Below are positions 26,301 to 34,525 of a stretch of DNA of 64,000 nucleotides, piece by piece (position 1 is the stretch's first letter; each line of letters begins with the position of its first letter). Source of the DNA: CAWBRT01 sp963819175 (lineage in GTDB: Bacteria > Acidobacteriota > Terriglobia > Terriglobales > Acidobacteriaceae). The notes beneath the pieces are model-generated. The model saw nothing but the letters and a program-made list of their open reading frames with translations, was not told the DNA's origin and searched no databases. The translations under genes were made by a program, and so were the position numbers. The stretch spans positions 69,907 through 133,906 of the forward strand of contig CAWFVJ010000014.1 of the NCBI GenBank assembly GCA_963819175.1, written 5' to 3'.

Positions 26301-26493
26301 GATTGTACGAGAGTTCCGATGCGGTTTGAACTGTCTGATAAAATGCTCCGCCTGGACCGGACGCGCGGAAGGTGCACCCCGCGAATCAGCCGGGCTTTCG
26401 AGCCCGGGAGTGATATCTGCGGCATACCAACTATAGAGACGATCTAGCTGTCGCGGCTGTTTGGTCGAAGCGGTTGCTATCGAGGATATGAGA

Positions 26494-26889
26494 ATGAGTA
26501 ACATCGATCCACTGCTTGCTCCACTCAAAGGGGCCGATCATCGTGATCTGAATGGCGTTCAGCTTGATGTTGTCCGGGCCGGTAACAGCCGGGTCAAGCG
26601 CGTCGTCTACCAGCCTGGATTTCGCTGGTCGACTCATATGAAACCAACCACCGGCACCGATCTCTGCATGCACGCGCACGTGGGATTCCTGGCACGCGGC
26701 CAGATTCACATCGAATACGCGGACGGCTGCAAACGGGAGTTCGCGGCTCCCGCGGTGATCGTGATTGACCCCGGACATGATGGCTGGGTGGTGGGCGGCG
26801 AAGCTGCCGTGATCATTGAATTCGATTTCGAAGGCGAAACGGCCAGCCGTCTCGGAATGCCTCCAACTCACTGCCATCCTGGGGCTTGA
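26494..26889 (+). CDS. Single-domain cupin protein
   Basis: A 131-residue cupin. The first conserved motif is MHAHVGFLARGQIHIEYADG and the second is VIDPGHDGWVVGGEAAVIIEFD. Possible metal ligands are the His in MHAH and GHDG. ATG 26494 follows GAGGAT with an 8-base gap; ATG 26488 is too close to it. The function (sugar, acid or regulator-type cupin) is unknown. It converges on rsmB, only 16 bases apart. Confidence 0.75.
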   Translation: MSNIDPLLAPLKGADHRDLNGVQLDVVRAGNSRVKRVVYQPGFRWSTHMKPTTGTDLCMHAHVGFLARGQIHIEYADGCKREFAAPAVIVIDPGHDGWVVGGEAAVIIEFDFEGETASRLGMPPTHCHPGA

Positions 26890-26905
26890 AAGCCGCGCCG
26901 CAGGG

Positions 26906-28309
26906 TCAAGCCGTGATCATGGCGGCGAAGAAGCCGTCGCAGGGATGGGTTCCAGGCAGCGTGCGCAGGTATGGACCGCTCAGGAGGCTCTCCATGTCCG
27001 GCCACGTCAATTCGCCCTCGGCTTTCAGTTCCCGCAACCGGGCGCGGCAGTCCAGCAGCTTGGCCTGCGGGTGGTCGCGCAAGACTTCTTCAACCACTGC
27101 GGCGTTCTCTTCCGCTTCCAGCGAGCAGGTGGAGTAAACGATCACGCCTCCGGACGCCAGATGCCGGAGTGCCGCCGCCAGAATCGCTTTTTGCCGCCCG
27201 CGCAGGTCTGTGAGGTCGTCCGGGCCGAGCTTCCACTTGATCTCAGGATTGTGCGCCAGCGTCCCGGTTCCCGAGCAGGGCACGTCGGTAAGGATGCGGT
27301 CGAACTCGCGACCATAAGGAAGCGCAGTTGCGTCCGCCGTGAGCACCTGGACCCCCGTGTGCGCCGCCATTCGTCTCCGCAACTGCTCCGCACGGTGCGG
27401 ATGCAATTCCACTGCAACGATGATCGCGCCGGGATTTGCTTCCGCTAGCGCCACCGTTTTGTTTCCCGGTGCGGCGCAGCAGTCGAGAATACGCGAGCCC
27501 TTGCCAACCAGCGCGCCCACCAGTTGTGAGCCCTCGTCCTGAATCGCCAGGCGATGCTCCAGGTAGGCGGACGCGTGTACCACATCACCAGAGAGCACCA
27601 CTCGCGCCGAGCGCAACAGGCGTCCCGGCGCCAACTCAATGCCTTCCGCGCGAAGCTGACTCTCAAGCGCTTCGCCGGGGTCTTCGGCAAGCCCTCTGTT
27701 GGTTTGTTGGGGTGGTAACGTCCCGCTGGCCGGCATGCGCAGCGCAACCGACGGCGCTTGCTGATCGAATTCGCAAATGCGCTGCGCCCGCTCGATGCCG
27801 AATTCAAGCGCCCAGCGCGCCACGAGCCATGATGGATGAGACGAAGCGGCGGCCTGTGCTCCGGATGATGCGGCCCCCGCGTCGAGGACCCCGCCAGCCG
27901 TGGCCTTCCGATCGCCGGACTTGCCGATCAGCTTGCGCAGTACCGCGTTGGCGAAGGGCGCAGCCGATTTCTTGCGCGCCCGTTTCACCAGCTCGACGCT
28001 CTCATTGACCGCCGCGTGCGCGGGGATGCGATCCAAAAAACGCAGTTGATACGCGCCCAGGCGCAGTGCTACCAGCACTTCCGCGTCAATCCGATTTAGT
28101 TTTTGCGAGGAGACTGCTCGAATGTCATCATCAAGCGCCGATTGCCACCGCAGAGCGCCCATCACCAGCTCCGTGCACAGGCCCCGGTCGGCGGCGGAGA
28201 GCGAGGCCAGCCGCTCGGAATGCAGCAGCTCCGATGCATATGCGCCCTGCTCTTGCACTCGCAGAAGAATCTCAAAGGCGGCAAGCCGGGCGGCAGAGAT
28301 GGGCATCAT
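26906..28309 (-). CDS. rsmB: 16S rRNA (cytosine-967-C5)-methyltransferase
   Basis: Methylates C967 of 16S rRNA. The first 150 residues form the NusB-like RNA-binding domain (ALRWQSALDDDIRA, LRFLDRIPAHAAVNESVELV). The SAM-dependent domain has ILDCCAAPGNKTVALAE, DVPCSGTGTLAHNPEIKW and STCSLEAEEN; the Cys in the last two motifs are the release and catalytic cysteines of this family. Between the domains is a low-complexity linker (about 160-185). Length 467 is slightly long. It is followed downstream of fmt and def in the common order def-fmt-rsmB on the minus strand. Confidence 0.93.
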   Translation of the reverse strand: MMPISAARLAAFEILLRVQEQGAYASELLHSERLASLSAADRGLCTELVMGALRWQSALDDDIRAVSSQKLNRIDAEVLVALRLGAYQLRFLDRIPAHAAVNESVELVKRARKKSAAPFANAVLRKLIGKSGDRKATAGGVLDAGAASSGAQAAASSHPSWLVARWALEFGIERAQRICEFDQQAPSVALRMPASGTLPPQQTNRGLAEDPGEALESQLRAEGIELAPGRLLRSARVVLSGDVVHASAYLEHRLAIQDEGSQLVGALVGKGSRILDCCAAPGNKTVALAEANPGAIIVAVELHPHRAEQLRRRMAAHTGVQVLTADATALPYGREFDRILTDVPCSGTGTLAHNPEIKWKLGPDDLTDLRGRQKAILAAALRHLASGGVIVYSTCSLEAEENAAVVEEVLRDHPQAKLLDCRARLRELKAEGELTWPDMESLLSGPYLRTLPGTHPCDGFFAAMITA

Positions 28310-28686
28310 TCAGGTCTCAAGTTCCGGGTTTCGAGTTTCACGTTTCGAGTCTATAGCGCTTCCCGAGATGCTGTATCCGGGAATCAACGTCATTTCGAGC
28401 GAGCGCCGTGTTTTGGCGCGAGTCGAGAAATCTTGTGGTTTGCCGAAAAACACAAGATCCCTCCACTCCGCGCTTGAATAGCTTCTTGCTTATCGAGTGC
28501 AATCGGGTACGCAGCTTGGCTGCTCCGGCCTGCGGGCGCTAGGCGCTCCGGTCGGGATGACGCCTTTCGGGAACCCCGGATATAGCAACTGAGGAACCGC
28601 TCTAAGAATTCCCAAAGTGTCAGCGCTCCGGTTGCCATGACACCCTGTTGGGGAATTCGGTCACACAAGGGAACTGCTCTTACCCG
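28310..28686. other. Intergenic region with heptamer and palindromic repeats
   Basis: 377 bases between fmt and rsmB. 28312-28351 carries degenerate GTTTCGA-type heptamers, also found at 29643-29718. TTCCCAAAGTGTCA at 28609-28622 recurs at 29724-29737 on the other side of fmt. No gene is supported. Confidence 0.5.
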
Positions 28687-29631
28687 TCACCTCGGCTCGC
28701 CCAGCTTTTCGCCGGCGTGCGGGTGGTAGCCGTTGATGAATTCTCGTGCGCTCATGCGGCGTTTGCCTTCCGGTTGCACTTCGAGAATTTCGAGCGCGCT
28801 CTGTTCCGCGCAACCGGCCAGCAGGGAATCGCCCGCGAAGGCAATCGCGCCCGGACTGAGCTCGCTGTCCAATGAGCGCGCCATCGGACGCCCCGAGAGT
28901 GTCAGGTTCTTACCGCGAAAGCTGGTGTATGCGCCCGGCCACGGTTGGAAGCCGCGCTGGCGATTAAAAATCTGCTCGGCCGTGCGGCGGAAATCGATGC
29001 GGCCATCCTCACGGGTGAGGATCGGCGCAAGCGTCGCCTCGCGCTCGATTTGCGGCCGTGGAATGATCGTCCCGCCGACCAATCCGCGTAGTGTTTCCAG
29101 CATCAGCTCGGCGCCGATGGCGGCCAGAGGGGGCGCTATGGTCACGGCGGTATCGTCGGGCTTGATCGCCAACTCTTCCTGCAACAGAATGTCGCCCGTA
29201 TCCAGTCCGGCATTCAGCCGCATGGTGGTGACGCCGGTGACGGTTTCGCCTTGGGCAATGGCCCATTGAATCGGCGCAGCGCCGCGATATTTCGGCAATA
29301 GCGAGCCGTGCAGGTTGATATTGCCATGTTTGGGCAACTCGAGCATCCACGCGGGAATGATGCGGCCGTAGCCGACTACGATGATGGCTTCGGGTGTTAG
29401 GGCTTCCACTTGCGCGCGAAATTCCTGGTTGTTCTTGATCTTGTCCGGCTGCCTGATGGGCAGGCCGAATTCGAGAGCCTTCCGCTTGACGGGCGAGAAC
29501 GTGACTTCCATGCCGCGCCCGCGCGGGCGGTCCGGCTGCGTCACCACAAGCTGCACATCGTGTCCGGCGGAGACGAGTTTCTCCAGCGTGGGAACCGCGA
29601 ATTGGGGCGTGCCGCAGAAGATCAGATCCAT
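28687..29631 (-). CDS. fmt: Methionyl-tRNA formyltransferase
   Basis: Formylates initiator Met-tRNA. The 314-residue protein begins MDLIFCGTPQFAVPTLEKL, has the formyl-tetrahydrofolate site with NINLHGSLLPKYRGAAPIQW and the catalytic Asp region ETVTGVTTMRLNAGLDTGDIL, and a C-terminal OB-fold domain from about 210 (RQRGFQPWPGAYT). All family hallmarks are intact and the length is normal. It lies between def and rsmB, but a 316-base repeat-filled gap separates it from def. Confidence 0.96.
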   Translation of the reverse strand: MDLIFCGTPQFAVPTLEKLVSAGHDVQLVVTQPDRPRGRGMEVTFSPVKRKALEFGLPIRQPDKIKNNQEFRAQVEALTPEAIIVVGYGRIIPAWMLELPKHGNINLHGSLLPKYRGAAPIQWAIAQGETVTGVTTMRLNAGLDTGDILLQEELAIKPDDTAVTIAPPLAAIGAELMLETLRGLVGGTIIPRPQIEREATLAPILTREDGRIDFRRTAEQIFNRQRGFQPWPGAYTSFRGKNLTLSGRPMARSLDSELSPGAIAFAGDSLLAGCAEQSALEILEVQPEGKRRMSAREFINGYHPHAGEKLGEPR

Positions 29632-29642
29632 GGATCAAGAAA

Positions 29643-29718
29643 CAGTTTCAAGTTTCGAGTTTCGAGTTTCAAGAAAAGCAGTTTCGAGTTTCGAGTTTCA
29701 AGTTTCAGGTTGCGAGTG
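29643..29718. repeat. GTTTCGA/GTTTCAA heptamer array
   Basis: About nine degenerate 7-base units (GTTTCAA, GTTTCGA, GTTTCAG) separated once by AAGAAAAGCA. It begins 12 bases before the fmt start codon on the minus strand. Its reverse complement occurs at 29887-29940, so the two can fold on each other. Confidence 0.7.
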
Positions 29719-29732
29719 TAAGAGTTCCCAAA

Positions 29733-29768
29733 GTGTCATCCTGAGCGCAGCGAAGGATCTGCTGTCAT
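29733..29768. repeat. One-arm copy of the dispersed GTGTCATCCTGAG repeat
   Basis: GTGTCATCCTGAGC, then GCAGCGAAGGATCTGCTG, matching the left arm of the palindrome at 4689-4786 with small changes. Confidence 0.7.
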
Positions 29769-29886
29769 CTATGTAACGGTATCCACAAATCACGGAGCCT
29801 GCCTGGTGAGAGACTCAAAAACTCTTATGTCCAAACTTGTTCATCGTGCGATCACGTTGGGAAGAAATCGACAATCAGTCTTTTTG

Positions 29887-29940
29887 AACTTGAAACTTGA
29901 AACTCGAAACGTGAAACTGCTTTTCGTGAAACTCGAAACT
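29887..29940. repeat. GAAACTTGAAACTCGAAAC heptamer array (inverted)
   Basis: Degenerate heptamers in the orientation opposite to 29643-29718, ending 7 bases before the def stop. The two arrays frame the centre of the fmt-def gap and could form a long hairpin. Confidence 0.65.
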
Positions 29941-29947
29941 TTCCTTC

Positions 29948-30457
29948 CTACCACTCTCCGGCCTTCTGGAGCTTACGGATCTTGCGGCGCATAAAGTCGC
30001 GTTTCAATCCGCTGATATGGTGAATGTAGAGTTTGCCGTTGAGGTGATCGGTCTCGTGTAGAAAGGCGCGCGCCAGCAGCTCTTCGCCGGTGTGCTCGTG
30101 CCACTCGCCGTTCTCGTCCTGCGCGCGCACGGTCACGTGATTGGGGCGCGAAACCTTCTCCCGGAAATCGGGGATGCTCAGGCAGCCTTCTTCGAGCGTT
30201 TGCGAACCCTCGGCCTTCACGATCTCCGGATTGGCAAGCACCAGTTTTGCCTCGGGGTCTTCCTTGAAGCTGACGTCGATCACCGCCAGGCGCAGCGAAA
30301 TGCCGATTTGCGGCGCAGCCAGCCCAACGCCGTGAGCGGCATACATCGACTCGAACATGTCGAGCACCAGCTTCTTCAGTTTGTCGTCAAACTCCGTTAC
30401 CGGCTTGGCCGGGGTTTCCAGGACGGGATTGCCATATTTAACAATGCTGTAGATCAT
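29948..30457 (-). CDS. def: Peptide deformylase
   Basis: Removes the formyl group from nascent proteins. All three motifs are present: GVGLAAPQIG, EEGCLSIP (Cys metal ligand) and HETDHLNG (two His ligands and the catalytic Glu). The 169-residue protein starts at ATG 30457 (MIYSIVKYGNPVL); the frame reaches upstream without family similarity. It precedes fmt on the minus strand. Confidence 0.96.
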   Translation of the reverse strand: MIYSIVKYGNPVLETPAKPVTEFDDKLKKLVLDMFESMYAAHGVGLAAPQIGISLRLAVIDVSFKEDPEAKLVLANPEIVKAEGSQTLEEGCLSIPDFREKVSRPNHVTVRAQDENGEWHEHTGEELLARAFLHETDHLNGKLYIHHISGLKRDFMRRKIRKLQKAGEW

Positions 30458-30550
30458 TCGCTTAGTCGTTCCGTGAAACCGGTTCCAGCAATTCTGCAAT
30501 TGCGCGCACCCTAACACGGAGTCGCCGCAACGTGCAAGGAAATCATTCGC

Positions 30551-31726
30551 TTAATAGTCCCGAAGTTGCGCGCAGTAGGAATCGAAGTTCCGCCGCGTTT
30601 CCAGCATCGAGTCTCCGCCAAACTTCTCCAACGCCGAACCCGCAAGGGTGAGAGCCACCATGGCTTCCGCCGCCACTCCGGCTGCCGGCACCACGCAAAC
30701 GTCCGAGCGCTCGTAGGCGGCCTTGACCGGTTCTCGGGTAGCAAAATCCACCGAGCCGAGGGGTCGCCGCAGGGTCGAGATCGGCTTAAGATAGCCGCGC
30801 ACCACCACGTCGTTGCCGTTGGTGATGCCGCCTTCGAGTCCCCCGGCGTGATTTGAAGCGCGAGTGAAGTTCGTAAAGCCGCCCGCGGCGTGGTCGTAGC
30901 CTATTTCATCATGAATTGCTGAACCGGGCAAAGAAGCTGCCAGCACGCCATCGCCGATCTCCACCGCCTTGACGGCCTGCAACGACATGACTGCCGCAGC
31001 TAAACGCGTGTCGAGCCGCTCGTCCCAGTTGGCCACCGTGCCGAGGCCGGGAGGCACTCCGCGCGCCACCACCTCAAAGACGCCACCAACCGTATCGCCG
31101 GTGCGCAGAACCTGGTCGACCTGCTGCTTCATGCGGGCTTCCGCCTCGGCATCGACGCAATTCAGCAGCACCTCGTCCTTGGCGCAGACGGAGACGATCT
31201 CTTCCCATTCGACGCTTCGCGTCAACCGCTCCGCGCCGACCTGTATGACGTGGCTGAGGACTTCCATGCCAAGCTCCCGCAGAAACAGCTTGGCAACGGC
31301 GCCAGCTGCAACCCGCGCCGCCGATTCCCGTGCGGATGCCCGCTCCAGCACGTAGCGTGCGTCGGCAAAATTGTATTTCAGAGCACCTGCCAGATCGGCA
31401 TGTCCCGGTCTCGGTGCTTCCACCCGCCGGTGTTTTTGCGGATCGCCGGGCTCAACCGGCAGCGCCTCCTGCCAGTTCTTCCAGTCTCGGTTTTCAAGCA
31501 GGATCGAGACCGGCGACCCAATGGTCTTTCCGTGCCGCACTCCCGAAAGGAAGCGCGCCGCATCGCGTTCGAGCTTCATCCGGCCGCCGCGGCCGTAGCC
31601 CTGCTGGCGACGCCAGAGGTCGTGGTCGACAAAAGCCTGATGGACGACAACTCCAGCCGGCAGGCCTGAGAGAATGGCAACCAACGCCTCTCCGTGTGAC
31701 TCGCCGGCAGTTGAAAATCTAAGCAT
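30551..31726 (-). CDS. aroC: Chorismate synthase
   Basis: Last step of the shikimate pathway, FMN-dependent, in the cytoplasm. Signatures are FSTAGESHGEALVAIL at the start, HGKTIGSPVSILLENRDW, RASARESAARVAAGAVAK and VPAAGVAAEAMVALTLA near the end. I take ATG 31726 (MLRFSTAGESHG), the usual N-terminus; the longer frame has no similarity. It is 391 residues, at the upper end of the family. It lies upstream of def on the same strand. Confidence 0.96.
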   Translation of the reverse strand: MLRFSTAGESHGEALVAILSGLPAGVVVHQAFVDHDLWRRQQGYGRGGRMKLERDAARFLSGVRHGKTIGSPVSILLENRDWKNWQEALPVEPGDPQKHRRVEAPRPGHADLAGALKYNFADARYVLERASARESAARVAAGAVAKLFLRELGMEVLSHVIQVGAERLTRSVEWEEIVSVCAKDEVLLNCVDAEAEARMKQQVDQVLRTGDTVGGVFEVVARGVPPGLGTVANWDERLDTRLAAAVMSLQAVKAVEIGDGVLAASLPGSAIHDEIGYDHAAGGFTNFTRASNHAGGLEGGITNGNDVVVRGYLKPISTLRRPLGSVDFATREPVKAAYERSDVCVVPAAGVAAEAMVALTLAGSALEKFGGDSMLETRRNFDSYCAQLRDY

Positions 31727-32079
31727 ATAAGGATTGTAGCCGATGGCCACCTTCAGCCTAGTTTCGCGAAGGGTACATCCAGAAAGCACCGGAGTCTCCG
31801 GCACGCGGTCGGTTCGCGTGCGGGGATGAAAGCCTCAGGGTTGGCCAAGTGTTCAATAGCTTCCGAGTACGCCAGTTCCGGGGTGGTCGCCTCAATTATC
31901 TGAAACAAATATCTTTAGAATTAACAAGTATGACCAAGAATGGACGAGTATGGCAAAGAGTACCCTTCGGATTTTTTGTGTATCTATTTGCTTATTTCAG
32001 GTCGGAAACACTGTAGAATTAAGTCTCTAGGTGATTTAACGGGTGACGAGTCAGTGAATGCTCCTCCCGTAAACCCTGG
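31727..32079. other. Divergent intergenic region, aroC / histidine kinase
   Basis: 353 bases, more AT-rich than its surroundings around 31895-32035, so it is likely to hold both promoters. I could not assign -35/-10 boxes or a known leader with confidence. Confidence 0.35.
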
Positions 32080-33813
32080 ATGACTAAGGTTCCATCTCTA
32101 AGGGGTGAACGGTTGTCGGCTCTGCTGCCCATCAAAGAGAGCGTGCGGGCTCTAATCCTGGATGCGACTACTGCCTTGCAGCCGCACTTCTCGGAAATCA
32201 CCGCCGCCTGGCGCAAGCAGATGTTCGCCGAGTTCGAGTTCGAAGGGCGCGCCATGGCCGCCTTGGAGCGTCTGAACCTTGCCACTGGGTTCGCTTTGTT
32301 TTCGCAATCCGATTTTGGTGCGTTCTTCGAGAACCTCAATTACTTTGGGACGCGGCTGGCGAAACTGCAAATCGATACCCGCGCGGTTGCCCGCTCGCTG
32401 GAGCTCTACCACGAGCTTTGCGAGCCTCACATACGCAGTGCTTTTGCCGACCGGAGAGCTTTCGCCGAGCGCCAGTATGCGGTTCTTGCCGCCCTGGACA
32501 CGCTTTCGTCCGCGATCTTCGTGGCCGTGTCCGGAGCCTACTTCGACACCCAGCGCAATGCCGGCAATGCGCTGCTGGAAGTCTTGGACGCGGAGCTGTC
32601 GGCGCGCAATCTGTCCTCCTTGCTGGAGCGCGTTCTGGGCATCACTACGCGAATTTTCAACGCCAGTACTGGACTTATTCTGCTGCTCGATCCAGGCGCC
32701 CAAATTCTTCGCATCAAGGCGGCGGTCGGGCTTGAGGGCGATTTGAGCGCTCTCAGTGTGGAGGTTGGACAGGGCTTTTCCGGGCACATCGCCGAAACCG
32801 GCGAGTCCGATATCCTGGCAGACATTTCTCAATCGCACGGAGTGCTGAACCCGCTGCTACGCGGCAACTCGCAGTCGCTCTGGGGTGCGCCGCTCAAGGA
32901 AGGCGATAGGGTCATTGGCGTTTTGATGATCGGCTTTGCGCGGCCTTACGTTTGGCTGCCGACCGAACGGGAATTGCTGAGGGCCATTGCCGACCGTTCG
33001 GCGCTTGCCATTAGTCGCGCCGAGATGACCGACGCCCTGCGCGAGCGCGAGATGCGGATCGCCGAGCTTTCCGGCCATCTACTGAACGCGCAGGAGGTAG
33101 AGCGCAAGCACATCAGCCGCGAACTGCACGATGAAACCGGTCAGGCCCTCATGGTGATTAGGTTGTATCTCGGCATGCTCGACAAAGCCATCGCCACGCG
33201 AGCGGCCAAGGCGAAAATTCAGGAGCTGCTGGAAGTTGTTGATCGCACCATCGAGGGTATCAGGCGCATCATTGGCCGTCTCTCGCCGCTGGTGTTGCAG
33301 GAGTTGGGGCTGATTGCGGCCATCCGCAAGGAGGCCAAGGACCTCGCGAAAAGCTCCGGCATCAACGCCCGGGTCGCGGTCTCCGACGATGTTGGCCGGG
33401 TGGCGCCGGAAGTGGAAACAGCCATTTATCGCGTTGTGCAGGAATCTTTGCACAATGTCGCCAAGCATTCCGAAGCCCATGGCGTAACCATTGAGATGAA
33501 TCGCACGGATAACCACTTGCGTCTTCGTATTGAAGACGATGGCGTGGGCATCAGCAATGTAAATGCTTCCAACTCGCAGCGGCCCACCTTCGGGTTGGCT
33601 GGAATGAGGGAGCGTATCAGCACGTTGGGTGGAACCCTGCGAGTGGAATCGCGGAAGGGAAAAGGGACGAAGATTCTGGTTAGCGTTCCTGTTCCTGCCG
33701 ATGGTTCGCCGTTGGCGCAGCCGTCACCCAATTTGCACCTCACATCCATCCCAGGCGATGATTTGAACGCCGGGGTTGCACGGCCCGTCGTCAGTACAGG
33801 CACCCATAGTTAG
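32080..33813 (+). CDS. Cytoplasmic GAF histidine kinase, NarL-partner type
   Basis: A 577-residue sensor kinase with no membrane helix. Residues 15-165 are an all-helical domain that I do not recognise (resembling RsbR-N or globin-type sensors by its pattern only). A GAF domain covers about 180-325, then HisKA_3 with the phospho-His in ISRELHDETGQAL (about 350) and an HATPase domain with YRVVQESLHNVAKHS, EDDGVG and GLAGMRERI. The tail of 35 residues is disordered. TTG 32113 preceded by AAGGGGTGA is an alternative start. The response regulator follows after 11 bases. Confidence 0.88.
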   Translation: MTKVPSLRGERLSALLPIKESVRALILDATTALQPHFSEITAAWRKQMFAEFEFEGRAMAALERLNLATGFALFSQSDFGAFFENLNYFGTRLAKLQIDTRAVARSLELYHELCEPHIRSAFADRRAFAERQYAVLAALDTLSSAIFVAVSGAYFDTQRNAGNALLEVLDAELSARNLSSLLERVLGITTRIFNASTGLILLLDPGAQILRIKAAVGLEGDLSALSVEVGQGFSGHIAETGESDILADISQSHGVLNPLLRGNSQSLWGAPLKEGDRVIGVLMIGFARPYVWLPTERELLRAIADRSALAISRAEMTDALREREMRIAELSGHLLNAQEVERKHISRELHDETGQALMVIRLYLGMLDKAIATRAAKAKIQELLEVVDRTIEGIRRIIGRLSPLVLQELGLIAAIRKEAKDLAKSSGINARVAVSDDVGRVAPEVETAIYRVVQESLHNVAKHSEAHGVTIEMNRTDNHLRLRIEDDGVGISNVNASNSQRPTFGLAGMRERISTLGGTLRVESRKGKGTKILVSVPVPADGSPLAQPSPNLHLTSIPGDDLNAGVARPVVSTGTHS

Positions 33814-33824
33814 GAGTTCAGGAT

Positions 33825-34490
33825 ATGCCAAAAATCAGATGTCTCTTGGTCGATGACCACACGCTGTTCCGCCAGGGGGTTAGGCGCCTTCTCGAAAGCG
33901 AAAGCGATTTCGAGGTGGTGGGAGAATCACCCGACGCAGGCGATGCCGTTGAAAAAGCCCGCGAATTGCGTCCCGATGTCGTGCTGATGGACATCGGCAT
34001 GCCCGGCTTGTCGTCGTTCGAAGCGGCGCGCCACATTCGCAAGACCCGGCCGGAGACCAAGGTCCTGTTTCTCACCATGTATGAGGATGAGGATTACCTT
34101 GTGCAATGCCTCGAGGTGGGTGCCGCCGGCTACGTGCTGAAGGACACTCCTGCCACGCAACTGGTTACGGCAGTCCGCGATGTCTACAAGGGTGGCAAGT
34201 ATCTGAGCTCTCAGGTGCTGGGCAAACTGGTGGAAGACTTCCGCTCCCGCGTTCGCGATGCCAAGATGCGCCCGCGAATTTCGACGCTTACGCCGCGCGA
34301 ACGCGAAATCCTGAAGCTGCTGGCGGAAGGAAATTCGGTAAAGGAAATCGCCGTGCTGCTCGGGCTCAGCGTCAAAACCGTGGAGGCGCATAAGTTCAAC
34401 CTGATGCGCAAGCTTGACATCCACAACAAGGCGCAACTGGTTACCTACGCGATACAGAAGAAGATCATCAAGATTCCGGTGAACCAGTAG
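33825..34490 (+). CDS. NarL/FixJ-family response regulator
   Basis: A 221-residue regulator. The receiver domain has the acidic pocket VDDH, the phospho-acceptor Asp in VVLMDIGMPG (about residue 55) and the Lys in VLKDTPA. A LuxR-type HTH follows (LTPREREILKLLAEG, VKEIAVLLGLSVKTVEAHK). It is co-transcribed with the kinase just upstream, so they should form a pair. Targets are unknown. Confidence 0.93.
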   Translation: MPKIRCLLVDDHTLFRQGVRRLLESESDFEVVGESPDAGDAVEKARELRPDVVLMDIGMPGLSSFEAARHIRKTRPETKVLFLTMYEDEDYLVQCLEVGAAGYVLKDTPATQLVTAVRDVYKGGKYLSSQVLGKLVEDFRSRVRDAKMRPRISTLTPREREILKLLAEGNSVKEIAVLLGLSVKTVEAHKFNLMRKLDIHNKAQLVTYAIQKKIIKIPVNQ

Positions 34491-34525
34491 CCGGTTCGCC
34501 TATTCCAACTGGTGCCCTGCGGATG

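Noticed and set aside
29643..29940. CRISPR array
   Set aside because: The units are 7 bases and contiguous, with no spacers and no cas genes.
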